The notes: generated from the letters alone by a model not told the origin. 64,000 nucleotides of DNA from Phreatobacter oligotrophus (GCF_003046185.1 NZ_PZZL01000006.1:1-64000); one strand, 5' to 3'; shown: positions 18,702 through 27,461, numbered from the stretch's first letter. Translations and numbers: made by a program.

Positions 18702-19120
18702 GGGGCCTCGTCGGCGATCTCGCCCGCTCCCCGTTCCTGCGCTTTCTCGCCTCGGGTGGAATCGCCGCCGGCGTCAACATCCTCGCCCGCATCCTGTTCT
18801 CGCAGGTGATGGCCTATGAGATCGCCGTGGTGGTCGCCTATCTCGCGGGGATGCTCACCGCCTATGTGCTGATGCGGCTCTTCGTCTTCGAAGCCTCGGG
18901 ACGCGGCGCGGGAAGCGAGCTCTGGCGCTTTGCCATCGTCAATGCCGTGGCGCTGGTGCAGGTCTGGCTGGTGAGCGTCGGCCTGGCGCGCTGGCTCTTC
19001 CCCGCTGTCGGTTACACCTTCCACGCCGACACGGTGGCCCATGTGATCGGCGTGCTGAGCCCGGTCCTAACAAGTTACTGGCTGCATAGCGGCTTTACGT
19101 TCGGGACAGGCCGCGGGTGA
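18698..19120 (+). CDS. GtrA-family membrane protein, candidate lipid-linked sugar flippase
   Basis: A 140-residue integral membrane protein with four predicted helices and the family opening FLRFLASGGIAAGVNIL. GtrA proteins are thought to move polyprenyl-phosphate-linked sugars across the inner membrane or to assist that process. In Mycobacterium a GtrA protein (Rv3789) lies directly beside dprE1-dprE2, so the same trio here supports export of a polyprenyl-phosphate pentose. It begins at a GTG at 18698 overlapping the FAD enzyme stop. It is the last gene of the operon that starts at about 12.9 kb. Confidence 0.88.
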   Translation: MRGLVGDLARSPFLRFLASGGIAAGVNILARILFSQVMAYEIAVVVAYLAGMLTAYVLMRLFVFEASGRGAGSELWRFAIVNAVALVQVWLVSVGLARWLFPAVGYTFHADTVAHVIGVLSPVLTSYWLHSGFTFGTGRG

Positions 19121-19338
19121 GGCGGAGATGCCAACGCTTCTGGTCGTGTCGAGGCTCCGCCGTCCGATAGGTGCGGCAACGGAACGATGGAGACCAAGGG
19201 TAGACCAGTGTGATCGTTGCGTAGTGGGTCAACTCCCGGCACCACGTTAGAGGTTGGGATTGCCAAAACTGGCGTTCGCCATTTGCATCGTGTTTGCTTT
19301 AGACTCGGCCCGCTTACAGTCGGAGCGGATTGAAGCTC

Positions 19339-19835
19339 GGCCGACCGGTGCGACTATCTTCGCCTATCACGTCGATGACCCCGAACGGTATGGCGTCATC
19401 GCATTCGACCGCCAGGGCCAGGCTATCTCTATCGAGGAGAAGCCGGCAAAGCCCAAATCGAGCTGGGCGGTGACGGGGCTCTATTTCTACGACGCGGACA
19501 TCGTCGCCATCGCGAAGACGGAGAAGCGTTCGGCGCGAAACGAATATGAGATCACCGACGTGAACCGCGCCTATCTTGAGCGCGGCGACCTGCACGTGCA
19601 GCGCAGGGGCCGGGGCTTTGCCTGGCTCGATACCGGCACGCCGGATTCGCTGACCGATGCATCCAACTTCGTTCGGACCCTGGAGAAGCGGCGGGGCACG
19701 CGCATCTGCTGCCCTGAGGAGGTCGCCTTCGAGAAGGGCTATATCGACGCCGCCCGGCTCGCGGTGCTGGCCAAGGTGCTGGGCAAGAACCCGTATGGGC
19801 GCTACCTGCGGCGCATCGTCGACGAGCGCGGATGA
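19339..19835 (+). pseudogene. rfbA: 3' fragment of a second rfbA
   Basis: Only the C-terminal 160 or so residues of glucose-1-phosphate thymidylyltransferase remain, starting at GATIFAYHVDDPERYG and running through [19 protein letters not shown] and [15 protein letters not shown] to the normal end. The nucleotide-binding N-terminus, about 128 residues, is missing. The sequence before it (19254-19338) is unrelated. It is clearly diverged from the intact rfbA at 3365-4237, so it is not a recent duplication. Confidence 0.85.
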
Positions 19836-19860
19836 TGCGGCACCGGAAGGAGGCGGGCAC

Positions 19861-20121
19861 ATGAAGATCACCTCGCTTGAGATCGACGGCCTGCTGCTGG
19901 TCGAGCCGACCCGCATCGGCGATGCGCGCAGATTTTTCTCCGAAACCTTCCGCGCCGACCGCTTCGCCGAGGCGGCGGGGCCGGTGACCTTCGTCCAGGA
20001 CAACCATTCGCTCTCGGCGGCACGCGGCACAATCCGCGGCCTGCACTACCAGAAGGCGCCGCGCGCTCAGGGCAAGCTCGTCAGCCTGGTCGGAGCTCGG
20101 TTCAGTCGCACATCAATCTAG
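19861..20121 (+). pseudogene. rfbC: 5' fragment of a second rfbC
   Basis: Starts normally with MKITSLEIDG after a GGAGG-like site and matches the 3,5-epimerase through FFSETFRADRF, RGTIRGLHYQ and APRAQGKLV (residue 74). It then runs into unrelated codons and a stop at 20119-20121. About 110 residues are missing, including most of the cupin core. With the rfbA fragment just upstream it is the centre of a lost rfbAC pair whose two outer ends were both deleted. Confidence 0.85.
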
Positions 20122-20424
20122 GGAGCAACGTGTGCCGTCGCTCTTGCGCGCCGGGCACGGCGGGGCGCCCGATCAGAACATCGGATCGCCGGTGGCGGAC
20201 ATGATGGGTGTCATGCGGAATGGGCCTCATGCGGAGGGCATTCGATTGCGCGCCAAATCTCGCGGCCCTGTCCGTCGCGCAACCCGTCATCAAGACGTTG
20301 ACACCAGGCAACGCAGAAACCCACGACGAACATCATCACCCAAGTTGGCGCGCTGCGGACTCTTGACTGAAAGCCAGCGGAAACCAAGCAAAGGGGAGGC
20401 ACGCCTCGTCCTAGCGGCCGGCGG
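20122..20424. other. Intergenic region, no gene recognised
   Basis: About 300 bases between the truncated rfbC and the manC stop codon. An open frame at 20132-20440 has no recognisable features and runs into manC. The region presumably contains the deletion junction and the end of the manC transcript. Confidence 0.4.
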
Positions 20425-21861
20425 TCAGACGCGCTTGTAGTCGTCCTGGCTTCGGACGATGTCGTCCTCGCCGAGATAGCTGCCCGACTGCACCTCGATC
20501 AGCTCCAGCGGGATCTTCCCCTCGTTGGAGAGGCGGTGCCAGGCGCCGAGCGGGATGTAGACGTTCTCGTTCTCGCGCACGATCTTGGTCTCGGCATCCA
20601 CCTCGACGGTGGCGGTGCCCTTCACGACGATCCAGTGCTCGGCGCGGTGGAAATGCTTCTGCAGCGACAGGCGCGCGCCGGGCTTCACCACGATGCGCTT
20701 CACCTGGAAGCGCTCGCCGCGATCGACGCTCTCGTAGGAGCCCCAGGGGCGCAGCACCTTGCGGTGCTCGTCGGCGAGGCGCCGGGTGTCGTCGGAGGCG
20801 CGCAGATTCGCAACCAGGGTCTTCAGCTCTCCCGCAACCGAGCGCTTGGCCACCAGCACGGCGTCCTTTGTGGCGACCACGGCGACGTCGTCGAGGCCGA
20901 TGACGGCGGTATGGACGTCGTCGCTGGCGACATAGGAATTGCGCGTGCCGGCAAGGGAGACGGCGCCGCGCACGGCATTGCCGGCCTCATCCTTATCGGC
21001 CAAGGCCCAAAGCGCATCCCAGGAGCCGAGATCGGACCAGGCATAGTCGGCGGCGATGACGGCGGCGCGGTCGGTCCGCTCCATCACGGCATAGTCCACC
21101 GACTTGGCGGGCGAGGCGGCGAAGGCGTCGCGATCAATGCGCTCGAAGGAGAGATTGCCGACCTGGTCGACCGCGATGGTCGAGCCGACCGCCTTGGCGG
21201 CGGCGGCGATGGCCGGCTCGAAGCTTGCGAGTTCGGCGAGGAAGACGTCGGCGCGGAACAGGAAGTTGCCGGAGTTCCAGAGGTAGCCCTCGGCGAGGAA
21301 GCGCGTCGCGGTCTCCTCGTCCGGCTTCTCCACGAAGGCGGCGACCATGCGCACGCGCCCGTCCATCAGGTCACCCGGCCGGATATAGCCGTAGCCGGTG
21401 GCGGGATGGGACGGCGTGATGCCGAAGGTGACGAGCGCGCCGGCCTCCGCCGCGGCAAGACCCGCGGCGGCGGTGGCGGCGAAGGCGCCCGAATCGGTGA
21501 CCAGATGATCGGCGGCGAGCACCAGCAGCACCGCCTCCGGATCGGCAGCGGCCGCGAGTTCGGCGGCCACCGCGATGGCCGGACCGGAATCGCGGCGCAT
21601 CGGCTCAAGGACGATGCGGCCGGCCGTGCCAGCGCGGGAGAGCTGGTCCGCGACGAGGAAGCGGAAGTCCTCGCCGGTGACGATGATCGGATCGGCGAAG
21701 ATGGTGCGGTCGGAGACCCGCGCCAGCGTCTCCTCGAAGGTCGAGCGCGCCCCCAGCAGCGGCAGGAACTGCTTCGGATAGGCCTCGCGCGAGGCCGGCC
21801 AGAGGCGCGTACCGGCGCCGCCCGACAGGATCACCGGAACGATCAGCCTTTGCTTCGACAT
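20425..21861 (-). CDS. manC: Mannose-1-phosphate guanylyltransferase/mannose-6-phosphate isomerase
   Basis: A two-domain type II enzyme of 478 residues that makes mannose-6-phosphate from fructose-6-phosphate and GDP-mannose from mannose-1-phosphate. The N-terminal pyrophosphorylase signature is GGAGTRLWPASR, then FVEKPDEETA. The C-terminal cupin isomerase domain has RPWGSYESVDRGERF, PGARLSLQKH and AEHWIVVKGTATV. It completes the mannose branch with the phosphomutase at 4.9 kb and pgi. The ATG at 21861 (MSKQRL) is preferred to one six codons upstream. Confidence 0.95.
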   Translation of the reverse strand: MSKQRLIVPVILSGGAGTRLWPASREAYPKQFLPLLGARSTFEETLARVSDRTIFADPIIVTGEDFRFLVADQLSRAGTAGRIVLEPMRRDSGPAIAVAAELAAAADPEAVLLVLAADHLVTDSGAFAATAAAGLAAAEAGALVTFGITPSHPATGYGYIRPGDLMDGRVRMVAAFVEKPDEETATRFLAEGYLWNSGNFLFRADVFLAELASFEPAIAAAAKAVGSTIAVDQVGNLSFERIDRDAFAASPAKSVDYAVMERTDRAAVIAADYAWSDLGSWDALWALADKDEAGNAVRGAVSLAGTRNSYVASDDVHTAVIGLDDVAVVATKDAVLVAKRSVAGELKTLVANLRASDDTRRLADEHRKVLRPWGSYESVDRGERFQVKRIVVKPGARLSLQKHFHRAEHWIVVKGTATVEVDAETKIVRENENVYIPLGAWHRLSNEGKIPLELIEVQSGSYLGEDDIVRSQDDYKRV

Positions 21862-21964
21862 TGGTCGCAAATCCTTCACACTTCGCTCAGCATGGACGCC
21901 CTTGACCTAGCCGCTGGCGCAACGACGCGCCACAACCTTCGCTCGGCATGGTCAACGCCGCGGT

Positions 21965-23296
21965 TCAGGCGCGCGGCGGAATGCCCAGGAACGGCCGCTC
22001 GAAGCGGGTGAGGCCGACCCGGGACTGATGCGCCGCCGCCACGAGGATCAGGTAGCAGGACACGAAAACCGTGTTGGTCTGGTCATGGCTGAACAGCAGG
22101 TTGGTCAACCCGAACAGCGCGTAGCAGCCCGATAGCAGGATGGCGAAGGCGACACGGTCCGAGCGCCGCTCGTCCCGCGCCGAATCCACCGCGATGAGGA
22201 TCGGCGCGGCGAGCAGCGCGATGAGCGCGATCAGCCCGATGACGCCCCGGCCCACCGCGGTGGAGATGAACTCGTTGTGCAGGTGCCGGTAGGGCGGCAC
22301 GCGGTAGCCGTCCGCGGCGGCGCGCCGGCGCACCTCTTCAACCGCATTCTGGCTGCCGACGCCGAAGACCGGGTCGTCGAGGAAGGCATCGAAGCCGTAG
22401 CTCCAGAGGATGACGCGGTGGGCGGTGGAGGCGTCGCGGTGGCGGATGATGTCCTCGGCCTCGAGGGCGGCACGCACCTGGTCGATGCGCTGCGGCACCT
22501 TCATCTCCACGGCGAAGACGAAGAGGGCGCCGACGAGAACCGTCGCGACGGGCCCGGCCTGCCACAGCCGCCGGCGGATCATGGGCCAGAGATGGATGGT
22601 GACGACGAGGACCACCAGCGGCAGCGCCACCAGCGCGCTGCGGGTCTGCGACAAGAGGGTCGCCGCGATGCCCGAGGCGAAAACCGCGAGCGCGAAGACC
22701 CGCATGGGGTGCGACAGGCGCTGGAAGCCCACCATGGCAAGGCCGGCGCTCATCATCGCCGTGTCGCCGAAGGGGATGGCATTGGCCATGCCGGCCGTGG
22801 CGCGGTGATGGCCGAAGAGGAAGACCTGCACCAGCGCATGGCCGAGGGCGACGATGCAGGCGGCGCGCACACCGTTGAGGAAGAGGTCGAAGACATCGAC
22901 CTTCGGCGTCTGCACCAGCGTGCCGACCAGCATCACCACGGTGAGGAAATGCAGGGCCGTGCCGACATCCATCCAGCCGGCTAGCGGGTTGGCGAAGGCC
23001 AACGGCGAGATGAGCGTCGCCGCGAAATAGCCGAGCGCCACGAGGCAGCCGAAGGCGGTGGTCTGCGGCCAGACCCAGGTGATGCGCCGGGCGAGGAAGA
23101 CCAGCCCGACATAGATGCAGGCGCCGAACCAGAAGAAGGTGGCGGTGCTGCCGAAGGTCATCGGCAGGAAGCCGAGGACCGGAATGTAGAGCCAAGCCGG
23201 CCGGTTGATGTCGTTGATGGTGGCGAGGAGCCAGGCCCAGGCCCCCGACAGGAGCGAGTGGCGCCGCGGCGCGGGCGGTGTCGAGGCCGTGCTCAT
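21965..23296 (-). CDS. O-antigen ligase/polymerase-family membrane protein
   Basis: A polytopic inner-membrane protein of 443 residues with about ten to twelve hydrophobic helices and a large periplasmic loop. The Wzy_C-type segment ends in a histidine-rich block, YRHLHNEFISTAVGRG, which resembles the WaaL/Wzy active region. It either attaches O-antigen to lipid A-core or polymerises repeat units; the two cannot be separated by sequence inspection. It starts 19 bases after the fabG stop on the same strand, so it is probably the last gene of the acpXL transcript. This would couple lipid A acylation and O-antigen ligation. Confidence 0.82.
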   Translation of the reverse strand: MSTASTPPAPRRHSLLSGAWAWLLATINDINRPAWLYIPVLGFLPMTFGSTATFFWFGACIYVGLVFLARRITWVWPQTTAFGCLVALGYFAATLISPLAFANPLAGWMDVGTALHFLTVVMLVGTLVQTPKVDVFDLFLNGVRAACIVALGHALVQVFLFGHHRATAGMANAIPFGDTAMMSAGLAMVGFQRLSHPMRVFALAVFASGIAATLLSQTRSALVALPLVVLVVTIHLWPMIRRRLWQAGPVATVLVGALFVFAVEMKVPQRIDQVRAALEAEDIIRHRDASTAHRVILWSYGFDAFLDDPVFGVGSQNAVEEVRRRAAADGYRVPPYRHLHNEFISTAVGRGVIGLIALIALLAAPILIAVDSARDERRSDRVAFAILLSGCYALFGLTNLLFSHDQTNTVFVSCYLILVAAAHQSRVGLTRFERPFLGIPPRA

Positions 23297-23315
23297 GACA
23301 CCCCCGCCCCCGCTC

Positions 23316-24065
23316 TCAGCGTTGCAGACCCATCGAGGCGGTCAGGCCTCCGTCCATGGTGATGGTCGCGCCCGTCATGTAGCCGGCGAGCGGCGACAGG
23401 AGGTAGGCGACGAGCCCGCCAATCTCCTCGGGCCGCGCGAAGCGGCCGGCGGGGATCTGCTTCTCCATGGTCTCGCGATAGTCCGCGTATTTCGCCATCA
23501 TGTCGGTATCGACGAAGCCCGGCGCGACCACATTGACCGACACGCCGCGCTTGGCGCTCTCGATGGCGAGCGTCCGGCAATAGGCGGCCAGCGCCGCCTT
23601 GGAGGCGCCATAGGCGGCATTGCCCTGGTTGGAGCGCTCCGCCGTCACCGAGCCGATGGCGACGATGCGGCCGGTGCGGGCCCGCATCATCGGCCTCACC
23701 ACGGCATTCACCAGCCGCGTGAAGGCGAAGAAGTTGATCTGCATGACCGCCTCGGCCTTGGCCTGGTCCATGACCGCGGCGAGCTGGTCATAGGGCTGGC
23801 CGGCATTGTGGACGAGGCCATAGAGCGCCTCGCCCTTTTCGAGCTCGGCGCAGAAGGCGTCGACCGCCGCCTTGTCGGCAAGGTCGAGGGTCGCGACCGC
23901 GATGTCGCGGTCGGGATGGGCGGCCTTGAGCTCGGCGACGAGGGCATTCCCCGCATCGCCCGAGGAGCGCACCGTGAAGGTCACGTCATGGCCGGAGGCC
24001 ACCACCGCCCGGACGATCGCGGCGCCCATGCCCTTGGCGCCGCCGGTGACGAGGACGCGTCCCAT
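23316..24065 (-). CDS. fabG: 3-oxoacyl-ACP reductase (FabG-type SDR) of the lipid A VLCFA cluster
   Basis: Probably the ketoreductase of the elongation cycle building the very-long-chain acyl group on AcpXL. The 249-residue short-chain dehydrogenase has VTGGAKGMGAAIV, NAG (HNAGQP), the serine in GSVTAERS, the catalytic YGASK and the C-terminal GYMTGATITMDGG. It overlaps the stop of the ketosynthase gene (ATGA), which indicates coupling. Classical rhizobial acpXL clusters are not always described with a dedicated FabG. Confidence 0.88.
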   Translation of the reverse strand: MGRVLVTGGAKGMGAAIVRAVVASGHDVTFTVRSSGDAGNALVAELKAAHPDRDIAVATLDLADKAAVDAFCAELEKGEALYGLVHNAGQPYDQLAAVMDQAKAEAVMQINFFAFTRLVNAVVRPMMRARTGRIVAIGSVTAERSNQGNAAYGASKAALAAYCRTLAIESAKRGVSVNVVAPGFVDTDMMAKYADYRETMEKQIPAGRFARPEEIGGLVAYLLSPLAGYMTGATITMDGGLTASMGLQR

Positions 24066-25336
24066 CAGGCGGGCTCCGCCGCGAGGACGAGGCAGACATT
24101 CTGCCCGCCGAAGCCGAAGGAGTTGGAGATGGCCCGGGTCACCTTGGCCTGACGCGCCGTGTTCGGCACGAGGTCGAGCTTGATGGCCGGATCGGCTTCC
24201 GCGTGGTTGATGGTCGGCGGGATGACGCCGCTGTTGATGGTCATCAGCGTGAACACCGCCTCGATCGCGCCGGCTGCCGAGAGCGTATGGCCGATCATCG
24301 ACTTGTTGGACGAGACGGCGATGCCGGCGAGATGGTCGCCGAAGACGGCGGCGAGGCCGACATATTCCATCTTGTCGTTCTCGGGCGTCGAGGTGCCGTG
24401 GGCGTTGACGTACTGGACGTCGGCCGGCGTCACGCCGGCATCCTCCAGCGCATTCTTGATGCAGCCGATGATCGGCGCGCCATCCGGGCTTGAGCGGGTG
24501 CGGTGGAAGCTGTCGGCCATCTCGCCACAGCCCTCGACGACGCCGAGGATCTTGGCGCCGCGCGCCTTGGCATGCTCGTAGGATTCCAGCACCAGCGCGC
24601 CCGCGCCCTCCGCCATGACGAAGCCGTCGCGGTCCTTGGAGAAGGGCCGCGCCGCGCCGGTCGGATCGTCGTTGCGGGTGGAGAGCGCCGAGAGCAGCGA
24701 GAAGCGCACCAGCGATTCCTGGTTGGCCGAGCCGTCGGCGCTGACGACGAGGGCTGCTTCCGTCTCGCCGCGGCGGATGGCCTCGACGGCCAGCTGGATC
24801 GCCGTCGCGCCGGTGGCGCAGGCGGTGGAGATGGAGATCGGCGCGCCCTTGGTGCCGAAGCGGTCGGCGAGCTGGTCGGAGACCGAGCCGAACAGGAAGC
24901 GCGTCTGCATGGCGGAGAAATCCTTCGCCGCCGCGCCCTTGAGGATGTCGGTATAGGTGATGTCGGCCGCCTTGCCGGAAGCGGCGGCAATGGCTTGGCG
25001 CTGCGGCCATTCCAGCTCCACCGGCGGCATGCCGAGGAAGAGCGGGCCGGGGAAGGTGCCGGGCGCGATGCCCGCTTCCGCCACCGCCTCGTCGCCGGCC
25101 AGCGCCGCCATCTTGGTGGTGAGGTCGGGGGCGTTCTCGAAGGGCACGAAATCAACCGTGCCGGCGATGGTGGTGCGCAGGCCCTCGACGGGGAAGCGGG
25201 TGATCGTGTGGATGCCCGACTGGCCTGCGGTCAGCTTCGCCCAGTTCTCCTGCTTGCCCTGGCCGAGCGAGGTGACGACGCCCATGCCGGTGACGACGAC
25301 GACGGGACGGCCGTGACGGTCCTTCATCTGGGTCAT
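24065..25336 (-). CDS. fabF1XL: Beta-ketoacyl-ACP synthase FabF1XL, catalytically complete
   Basis: Condensing enzyme for elongation on AcpXL. It has 423 residues. The thiolase-fold triad is intact: the nucleophile in STACATG (Cys about 172), His about 312 in NAHGTST, and His about 348 in NKSMIGHTLSAAG. The C-terminal GFGGQNVCLVL strand is also present. It lies 10 bases downstream of a second ketosynthase-like gene lacking this triad, and overlaps fabG. The order acp-fabZ-KS-KS matches the rhizobial 27-hydroxyoctacosanoate clusters. Confidence 0.92.
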   Translation of the reverse strand: MTQMKDRHGRPVVVVTGMGVVTSLGQGKQENWAKLTAGQSGIHTITRFPVEGLRTTIAGTVDFVPFENAPDLTTKMAALAGDEAVAEAGIAPGTFPGPLFLGMPPVELEWPQRQAIAAASGKAADITYTDILKGAAAKDFSAMQTRFLFGSVSDQLADRFGTKGAPISISTACATGATAIQLAVEAIRRGETEAALVVSADGSANQESLVRFSLLSALSTRNDDPTGAARPFSKDRDGFVMAEGAGALVLESYEHAKARGAKILGVVEGCGEMADSFHRTRSSPDGAPIIGCIKNALEDAGVTPADVQYVNAHGTSTPENDKMEYVGLAAVFGDHLAGIAVSSNKSMIGHTLSAAGAIEAVFTLMTINSGVIPPTINHAEADPAIKLDLVPNTARQAKVTRAISNSFGFGGQNVCLVLAAEPA

Positions 25337-25346
25337 GCCCGCCTCC

Positions 25347-26549
25347 TCAGATCGCCTCGACGAGGGCCATGCCCTCGCCGCGCCAGTGGCCGACCGAGGT
25401 GACCACGGCCTGCTTCACCTTGCGCGTCATCTTCGCCTCGTCCTTCGACCCGCCGACGGGCGGCACGGCCTCGCCGCGCTGGACCATCATGGCGGCCAGC
25501 GCCACGTTGGCCGGGAAGGTCGCCTCGACGCTGTGGCCGATGACCGAACCGGTGGCGCGCGTCGGCACGCGGCGCTGGTCGAGGATGTCACGCTCGATGG
25601 CGACGGCCTCGGACACGCCCGTGGCGCCGGAGACGACCACCGTCGCGCCGGGAATGAGGCCGGGCGAGATCTCGTTCCACTGCACCGCCATCGTGTGCTC
25701 GGCATCGCCGTCCTTGCGGCGGGTGCGGTCGGAGGAGACCTTGGACAGGCGGGCGATGGGCTTGGCGCCCCGCGCCTCGGCGTGCTCGCGCGCCTCGATC
25801 ACGAGGAAGGCGCCGACCGAACCGAGAATCGTGCCGCCGCCGTCCTTCGGACGCTCCCAGACCGGCGCCCAGGGCTTGGTCCAGTTCATGTGGCCGAGTT
25901 CGAAATGCAGGATCGTGTCGGGCCGCTCCGCCGAATAGGCGCCGCCGACGAGGAAGATGTCCCCCTGGCCGGCATGGCAGCGGTTGAGCGCCACGCGCAC
26001 GGCATCGACGCCCGCCATCTCCTCGCCCATGAAGGTGCGGGAGGAGCCGACGACGCCGTGGACGATGGAGATGTTGCCGGCGAGCAGGTTCGACAGCTGG
26101 GCGAGGAAGAGCGTCGGCCTGAGGTCGTTCATCAGCCGCTCGTTGAGGAACTTGCCGGGCTCGTTGGCCCCGGCGAGGCCCGACAGGACCTGCCCGTCGA
26201 CCGCATAGTCACGCTCGCCGCCGCCGGCCGCGACGATCATGTGCATGCGCTTGAGGATGTCGCCCTCGCCCTTCACGCCGGCATCGTCGAGGGCGAGGCC
26301 CGCGGCATAGGTGCCGAGGCGCTGCCAGCCCTCCATCTGGCGGCGGTCGCCGCGATCGGGGATCTGCTTGGCGAGGTCCAGCGGCACGGCCGGATGGACC
26401 TGATAGGGCGCATAGGTGGTCGAATCGAGCTTCAGCCAGGCGTCGCGATCGCCATTGAGCGCGGTCCAGTGGGCGTCGAGCCCCTCGCCCAGCGCCGAGA
26501 CGAGGCCGATCCCGGTGATCCAGGCCTCACGTTCCCTGGCAATCGCCAT
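25347..26549 (-). CDS. fabF2XL: Ketosynthase-like FabF2XL lacking the catalytic cysteine
   Basis: A thiolase-fold protein of about 400 residues, partner of FabF1XL. Where the nucleophile motif is expected the sequence reads VVGSSRTFMGEEMAG, with no cysteine. The first active-site histidine region is VVVSGATGVSE with no His, and only the last histidine block, VIGHSVEATF, is kept. It therefore resembles a chain-length-factor or decarboxylating subunit more than a condensing enzyme. The second of two adjacent ATGs (26549) has better spacing from GGGAG. It sits 12 bases after fabZ and 10 before FabF1XL, fitting an alpha/beta pair. Confidence 0.88.
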   Translation of the reverse strand: MAIAREREAWITGIGLVSALGEGLDAHWTALNGDRDAWLKLDSTTYAPYQVHPAVPLDLAKQIPDRGDRRQMEGWQRLGTYAAGLALDDAGVKGEGDILKRMHMIVAAGGGERDYAVDGQVLSGLAGANEPGKFLNERLMNDLRPTLFLAQLSNLLAGNISIVHGVVGSSRTFMGEEMAGVDAVRVALNRCHAGQGDIFLVGGAYSAERPDTILHFELGHMNWTKPWAPVWERPKDGGGTILGSVGAFLVIEAREHAEARGAKPIARLSKVSSDRTRRKDGDAEHTMAVQWNEISPGLIPGATVVVSGATGVSEAVAIERDILDQRRVPTRATGSVIGHSVEATFPANVALAAMMVQRGEAVPPVGGSKDEAKMTRKVKQAVVTSVGHWRGEGMALVEAI

Positions 26550-26561
26550 CATGCACTCCCT

Positions 26562-27035
26562 TCAGGCCGCGACCAGCTTCTCGAACGGGAACTGGAGGCG
26601 TTCCCCCCACTCCCGGATCATCGCGGCAAATTTCGGATCGGGGAAGGTCTTCACCGCGAACTTGATCTCGGCCTCGGCGACGCGCTTGCCCTCGCGGGTG
26701 ATGAAGGCCTTGGTGACCGCATAGCTGGAGCCGTCGCCGATGAGCTCGGCATGGACCATCAGCGGCGTCGAGGGCTTCACGAAGTCGCGCATCTTCGTGG
26801 TGTTGGTGCCGACGAGGAAGGGCATGGCGGTGAGGCCGTTGAGGCCGAGGATGAGCCAGCCCGAGGTCTGCGCCATGGCCTCGATCATCAGCACGCCCGG
26901 CAGCAGCGGATAGCCGGGGAAATGGCCCTCGAAGACCGGGCTCTCGGCCGGCACGTCGGCGGCGGCCACGAGGGTCTTCTTGTCGGCGTCGAACTCCACG
27001 ACGCGGGTGATCATCTGGAAATATTCGAGCCGCAT
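26562..27035 (-). CDS. fabZXL: 3-hydroxyacyl-ACP dehydratase FabZXL
   Basis: Dehydratase of the VLCFA elongation cycle. The 157-residue hot-dog fold protein has the FabZ block FEGHFPGYPLLPGVLMIEA, which includes the catalytic histidine and glutamate. It lies 144 bases downstream of acpXL, with a strong hairpin between them, and only 12 bases before fabF2XL. The gap suggests its expression is set below that of acpXL. Confidence 0.92.
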   Translation of the reverse strand: MRLEYFQMITRVVEFDADKKTLVAAADVPAESPVFEGHFPGYPLLPGVLMIEAMAQTSGWLILGLNGLTAMPFLVGTNTTKMRDFVKPSTPLMVHAELIGDGSSYAVTKAFITREGKRVAEAEIKFAVKTFPDPKFAAMIREWGERLQFPFEKLVAA

Positions 27036-27101
27036 CGGAGGCGTTCTCTGCCGCGCCGCAAGGAGCGCGGGGCCCTTTTTGAGGTGTTTTTTGAAGACGA
27101 A

Positions 27102-27124
27102 ACCGGCCGGGGGGCCCGGCCGGT
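27102..27124 (-). terminator. Strong intra-operon hairpin between acpXL and fabZXL
   Basis: A perfect 10-bp GC-rich stem, ACCGGCCGGG/CCCGGCCGGT, with a 3-base loop lies in the acpXL-fabZ gap. On the minus strand it is followed by TTTCGTCTTC, too weak for a textbook terminator but consistent with partial termination or mRNA 3'-end protection of acpXL. Confidence 0.55.
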
Positions 27125-27179
27125 CATGCAGACTGGAGCTGAAGGCGGCTGCCCTTGGGGCGACCGTCCAACCGCCGGA

Positions 27180-27461
27180 TCAGGCGCCCTTGGCGGCGAC
27201 CAGCTCGTCGATCTTGCCGCAGAGCGCGCCGAGGACGAAGTAGTCTTCCGTCTTCGCCTTGCCCTCGTTGACCTCCTGCGTCCACTTCTCCAGCGGCAGC
27301 TTGATGCCGAAGGCCTTGTCGATGGCGAAGGCGATGTCGAGGAAGTCGAGCGAATCGATGCCGAGATCGTCGATCGCATGGCTCTCGGGCGTGATCTTCT
27401 CCAGCGGGATGTCGCAGGTTTCCGAGATGATCTTCGAGACGGTTTCGAAGGTGGACGACAT
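27180..27461 (-). CDS. acpXL: Acyl carrier protein AcpXL
   Basis: Carries the growing very-long-chain acyl group (27-hydroxyoctacosanoate in rhizobia) destined for lipid A. It has 93 residues, longer than housekeeping AcpP and typical of AcpXL. The 4'-phosphopantetheine serine is in GIDSLDF. The acidic N-terminus and the insertion [17 protein letters not shown] are also AcpXL-like. The start is the ATG at 27461. It is the first gene of the leftward operon. The 287-base gap to the divergent adh gene should hold both promoters. Confidence 0.94.
   Translation of the reverse strand: MSSTFETVSKIISETCDIPLEKITPESHAIDDLGIDSLDFLDIAFAIDKAFGIKLPLEKWTQEVNEGKAKTEDYFVLGALCGKIDELVAAKGA

Noticed and set aside
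23316-25010. 564-codon frame combining fabG with upstream sequence
   Set aside because: The first 300 or so codons are an out-of-frame reading of fabF1XL; only the last 249 from 24065 are the FabG protein.
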